This document shows, piece after piece, positions 20,850-23,917 of a DNA stretch of 23,917 nt. The stretch comes from Bacteroidales bacterium (GTDB lineage: Bacteria; Bacteroidota; Bacteroidia; Bacteroidales; UBA932). The translations under genes were made by a program, and so were the position numbers. The notes beneath the pieces are model-generated. The model ran no database searches. It was not told the origin of the DNA and saw only the letters and a list, made by a program, of their open reading frames with translations. The stretch is from assembly GCA_017461285.1 (NCBI GenBank), contig JAFTYS010000135.1, positions 1-23,917 on the forward strand, written 5' to 3'. Each line of letters begins with the position of its first letter. Position 1 is the stretch's first letter.

Positions 20850-22586
20850 TTACACCAGTTCCTCGCGGCCGCGGAGGTCCTTTACGCGGAGCTGGGTGTT
20901 GGCTGTGCCGCGGTAGTAGTTTTCTACGATGGAGTAGCAGACGTCTATCGGGTTGCCGGCCTTGATATGGTCGAAGAAGTCGGCCATATTGAAGGCTATT
21001 GCCGAGATATGATGGTATGGATGTGACTCCTGGATGAGCTCGAGCTTGAGGTGGCCGCCTTCTGCGCCGACCTTGCGGCCCATGCCGTTGTCATATACAT
21101 TCTCCGTGAGGAACACAGGGGCGCTGTTGCCGGGGCCGAAAGGCTGGAACTGCTTGAGGATGCGGAGGAACTTCGGAGTGATCTGGGAGAAGTTCAGCTT
21201 TGCGTCTATCTCGACCACCGGGGTCTGCATGGCTGGAATGATGGTACCGGAAATGGCCTTTTCGATCCTTTCGCAGAAGGCTGGAAGATTCTCCTCCTTC
21301 AGGGTCAGGCCCGCAGCATAGAGATGGCCTCCGAAGTTCTCCAGAAGATCAGCACATCTCTCTATGGCATCATAAAGGTCGAAGCCATGCACGCTTCGCG
21401 CCGATCCTGTCACAAGGCCGCCCTGGGACATGGTGAACACTATCGTAGGCTTGTAGAAAGCCTCTACCAGACGGGATGCTACGATTCCTACCACTCCCTT
21501 GTGCCACTGCGGGTTATATACTATCGTCGCGTTGTCGCATGAAAGGCAGTTGCCCGAACGTACCATCTCAAGGGCTTCCTGAGTGATGCGCCTGTCTATG
21601 TTCTTTCTCTCGTTGTTATGTTCATTGATTTCTGTTCCGATACGGACAGCTTCCTCCGAATCGACGGCCGTCAGAAGTTCTACGGCCATCCGGCCGGACT
21701 CCATTCGGCCGGCCGCATTGATACGCGGACCGATCTTGAAGACAATATCGTCGATCGTAAGATGGTTAGGTTCAAGGCCTGAAAGCTGGATCATCGCCAG
21801 AAGTCCCTCACGAGGGTTTACGTTCAGCTGCTTGAGTCCGAAATGGGCCAGGATTCTGTTCTCGCCTGTAACCGACACGAGATCCGAGGCGATGCTGACA
21901 ACCAGAAGATCCAGAAGCGGGATCAGGGTGTCGAACGGAATGTCGTACTTCTGCGAATATGCCTGCACGAGCTTGAAGCCCACGCCGCATCCCGATAGAT
22001 CGTCGAACGGATAATGGCAGTCCTCCCTCTTCGGATCGAGCACCGCCACCGCCTTCGGCAGTTCGTTTTCTGGAAGATGGTGGTCGCAGATGATCATGTC
22101 TATGCCGCGCTCGCGGGCATATTCCACCTTTTCATTGGCCTTGATGCCGCAATCGAGGGTAATGATGAGGCCGAAGCCGTTTTCTGAAGCCCAGTCTATG
22201 CCCTTGTAGGACACGCCGTAGCCTTCATCGTATCTTTCCGGAATATAGAAATCTATCTGACGGGTAAGACGGCGGAGGAACGAATAGACAAGCGATACGG
22301 CCGTCGTTCCGTCTACGTCATAGTCGCCGTAAATGAGAATCTTCTCTCCGCTCACGACGGCCTGGCGCAGCCTTTCGACCGCCTTGTCCATGTCCTGCAT
22401 GAGGAACGGGTCGTGGAGATCCGCCAGATTGGGGCGGAAGAAGGAACGGGCCTGCTCGAAGGTACGCACGTCCCTCTGGACCAGAAGTTCCGCAAGCACC
22501 GGATCCACTCCCAGTTCAGAAGAAAGCTGGCTGACGTTTTCAGCATCAGCACCTTCACGCAATTTCCATATCTTTTCTACCGCCAT
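20850..22586 (-). CDS. recJ: Single-stranded-DNA-specific exonuclease RecJ
   Basis: With the ATG at 22584-22586 the protein has 578 residues, normal for RecJ. An upstream in-frame TTG at 22593-22595 is less likely as a start because it falls inside a TATCTTTG -7-like box. The DHH-family motifs are YGDYDVDG (about 86-93), LDCG (144-147) and DHH (168-170), all metal ligands of the 5'-3' exonuclease. The DHHA1 part contains GPRINAAGRMESGRMAVELL and WHKGVVGIVASRLVE, with GSARSVHGFDLYDAI and GGHLYAAGLTL further on. RecJ acts in recombinational repair, mismatch repair and RecFOR gap repair. It is convergent with aroK and divergent from lysS. Confidence 0.95.
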   Translation of the reverse strand: MAVEKIWKLREGADAENVSQLSSELGVDPVLAELLVQRDVRTFEQARSFFRPNLADLHDPFLMQDMDKAVERLRQAVVSGEKILIYGDYDVDGTTAVSLVYSFLRRLTRQIDFYIPERYDEGYGVSYKGIDWASENGFGLIITLDCGIKANEKVEYARERGIDMIICDHHLPENELPKAVAVLDPKREDCHYPFDDLSGCGVGFKLVQAYSQKYDIPFDTLIPLLDLLVVSIASDLVSVTGENRILAHFGLKQLNVNPREGLLAMIQLSGLEPNHLTIDDIVFKIGPRINAAGRMESGRMAVELLTAVDSEEAVRIGTEINEHNNERKNIDRRITQEALEMVRSGNCLSCDNATIVYNPQWHKGVVGIVASRLVEAFYKPTIVFTMSQGGLVTGSARSVHGFDLYDAIERCADLLENFGGHLYAAGLTLKEENLPAFCERIEKAISGTIIPAMQTPVVEIDAKLNFSQITPKFLRILKQFQPFGPGNSAPVFLTENVYDNGMGRKVGAEGGHLKLELIQESHPYHHISAIAFNMADFFDHIKAGNPIDVCYSIVENYYRGTANTQLRVKDLRGREELV

Positions 22587-22592
22587 AGCATA

Positions 22593-22600
22593 CAAAGATA
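22593..22600 (-). promoter_or_regulatory. Putative -7 box of the recJ promoter
   Basis: On the minus strand this reads TATCTTTG, matching TAnnTTTG, and ends 6 nt before the recJ ATG. If used, the recJ transcript would have a leader of only a few bases. No -33 TTTG is evident. Confidence 0.33.
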
Positions 22601-22643
22601 TGGATTTTTTTTCATTCTCGGCAGGACTTATAATTATTTATTG

Positions 22644-22651
22644 TAAATTTG
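22644..22651 (+). promoter_or_regulatory. Putative -7 box of the lysS promoter
   Basis: TAAATTTG matches TAnnTTTG and lies 55 bp before the lysS ATG, in an AT-rich gap shared with divergent recJ. No clear -33 element is seen. Confidence 0.4.
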
Positions 22652-22706
22652 TACGATTTTGTGGAATTACGAATTCAGGAATATTAACTAAAAACGATAT
22701 ACGCTT

Positions 22707-23837
22707 ATGAGCATAATGGACCTCAACGAGCAGGAACTTTTCAGAAGAGAATCGCTTGCAAAACTCAGAGAACTCGGAATCGAGCCTTATCCGGCTCCAC
22801 TCTACCCCATCAACACATCTGCGGAGCAGATAAAGGCAGAGTATGACGCAGAGAAAGGCAATTTCCAGGACGTGGTGATCGCAGGACGAATCATGTCAAG
22901 GCGCATCATGGGAGCGGCTTCCTTCGGAGAGATCCAGGACGAGACAGGACGAATCCAGATATATGTGAACCGTGACGAGATATGTCCGGGCGAAGACAAG
23001 ACCATGTACAACACCGTCTGGAAGAAGCTTCTCGACATCGGTGACATCGTGGGAGTCAAAGGTTTCGCATTCATCACCAAGACAGGACAGCTTTCAGTGC
23101 ATGTGAAGGAGCTCACCCTCCTGAGCAAGTCGCTGCGCGTGCTCCCTATCGTGAAGGAGAAGGACGGAGAGGTGTTCGACGCATTCTCTGATCCTGAACT
23201 CAAGTACAGACAGAGATATGTGGACCTCATCGTGAACCCTCAGGTACGCGACACATTCATCAAGAGAAGCCAGATCGTGGCTACAATGCGCGAATACTTC
23301 AACGAGGCCGGCTGCCTTGAGGTGGAGACACCTATCCTCCAGAGCATCCCAGGCGGTGCGACAGCACGTCCGTTCATCACCCACCACAATGCCCTCGACA
23401 TTCCGCTCTACCTCCGTATCGCAAACGAGCTGTACCTCAAGAGGCTCATCGTCGGCGGATATCACGGAGTGTACGAATTCGCTAAGGACTTCCGCAACGA
23501 GGGTATGGACAAGACACCCAACCCTGAGTTCACATGCATGGAGATCTATGTGGCATACAAGGACTACATCTGGATGATGGAGTTAGTCGAGAAGCTTCTC
23601 GAGAAGATCGCCCTCAAGCTCCACGGCAAGACAGAGGTTACAATCGGAGAGAACCAGGTGGACTTCAAGCCGCCGTTCCGCCGCCTCCCTCTCCTCGAGG
23701 CCATAAAGGAATATGCAGGAGTAGACGTTGCCGGCATGTCGGAGGACGAGCTCCGCGAGACCTGCAAGAAGCTCCATGTGGAGACAGACCCTTCATTCGG
23801 AAAGGGCAAGCTCATCGACGCTATCTTCGGAGAGTAA
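22707..23837 (+). pseudogene. lysS: Lysyl-tRNA synthetase (class II), 5' part up to an in-frame stop
   Basis: The open frame encodes 376 residues, against about 500-580 for a full LysRS. The N-terminal OB-fold anticodon-binding domain (about 55-140, with [28 protein letters not shown]) and the class II core with motif 1 (about 183-212, [17 protein letters not shown]) and motif 2 (about 262-281, [20 protein letters not shown]) are well preserved. The frame ends FGE-TAA at 23835-23837. One codon later a second stop, TAG (23841-23843), lies in the same frame, then typical LysRS sequence resumes. Motif 3, needed for ATP binding, would lie beyond the stops, so the truncated product should be inactive. 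An assembly or base-calling error is a real alternative to a true pseudogene. The family call is certain; the status is not. Confidence 0.8.
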
Positions 23838-23917
23838 TTCTAGAAGCATCTCGTTCATCCTACATTCATCACAGAATACACTTTCGAGATGTCTCCTCTT
23901 AAAAAGAGCCACCGAAC
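23838..23917 (+). pseudogene. lysS: Continuation of lysS beyond two in-frame stops, cut by the window edge
   Basis: In the same frame as the upstream lysS part, codons 23844-23915 read KHLVHPTFITEYTFEMSPLKKSHR, given here as KHLVHPTFITEY plus TFEMSPLKKSHR. This is the conserved LysRS region (PTFxxxYPxEMSPLxKxHR). The distance from FGE to this block matches the family as I remember it, so no insertion or deletion is needed: only substitutions at the two stop positions. The sequence runs off the right edge. Confidence 0.8.

Noticed and set aside
23835..23843. Reassignment of TAA/TAG as sense codons in this organism
   Set aside because: batC, truA, exbB and parC end at TAA, and exbD, tonB, era and aroK at TAG; all but aroK, which has internal insertions, are of normal family length.

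Overview
The window reads as chromosomal DNA from a member of the Bacteroidetes, most likely an uncultured gut-type Bacteroidales. The evidence is a complete Bat (aerotolerance-type) operon of the Bacteroidetes kind, a MotA/TolQ/ExbB-ExbD-TonB cluster, a ParC-type topoisomerase IV A subunit, a pseudouridine synthase with a long ERRS/YG-repeat N-terminus, A-rich leaders without clear Shine-Dalgarno sequences, and -7 boxes of the Bacteroidetes TAnnTTTG type. Genus cannot be decided from the sequence. Coding density is very high; the largest gene-free gap is about 200 bp (20647-20849). I see no rRNA, tRNA, CRISPR array or insertion sequence.

Region 1 (1-11830, minus strand) is one long, tightly packed gene string. 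In transcription order it is a MoxR AAA+ ATPase, a DUF58 protein (GTG start), a BatD-like/DUF4381-type membrane protein, BatA, BatB, BatC (TPR plus a Q/N/D-rich tail), and a single 870-residue ORF that joins BatD and BatE. A secreted GH2 beta-galactosidase follows 26 nt later, then a histidine phosphatase that runs off the left edge. Spacings of -7 to +26 nt suggest one transcript. The Bat proteins are expected to form an envelope complex of VWA, TPR and SH3 modules driven or assembled by the MoxR ATPase.

Region 2 (11891-19759, plus strand) starts with truA, divergent from moxR. It continues with exbB-exbD-tonB (a proton-driven energy transducer for outer-membrane transport), an RsuA/RluB-type pseudouridine synthase, the ribosome-assembly GTPase era, and parC.

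Region 3 (19760-23917) holds a structured 99-bp palindromic element, an unusual shikimate kinase with two internal insertions, a second inverted-repeat-rich gap, recJ (minus strand) and lysS (plus strand). lysS is interrupted by two in-frame stop codons (TAA-TTC-TAG), after which recognisable LysRS sequence continues in the same frame to the window edge.

Most worth a second look: the doubly interrupted lysS, the BatD-BatE fusion, the 99-bp element between parC and aroK, the two insertions in AroK, and the perfect 11-bp inverted repeat that carries mirror-image -7 boxes upstream of exbB.
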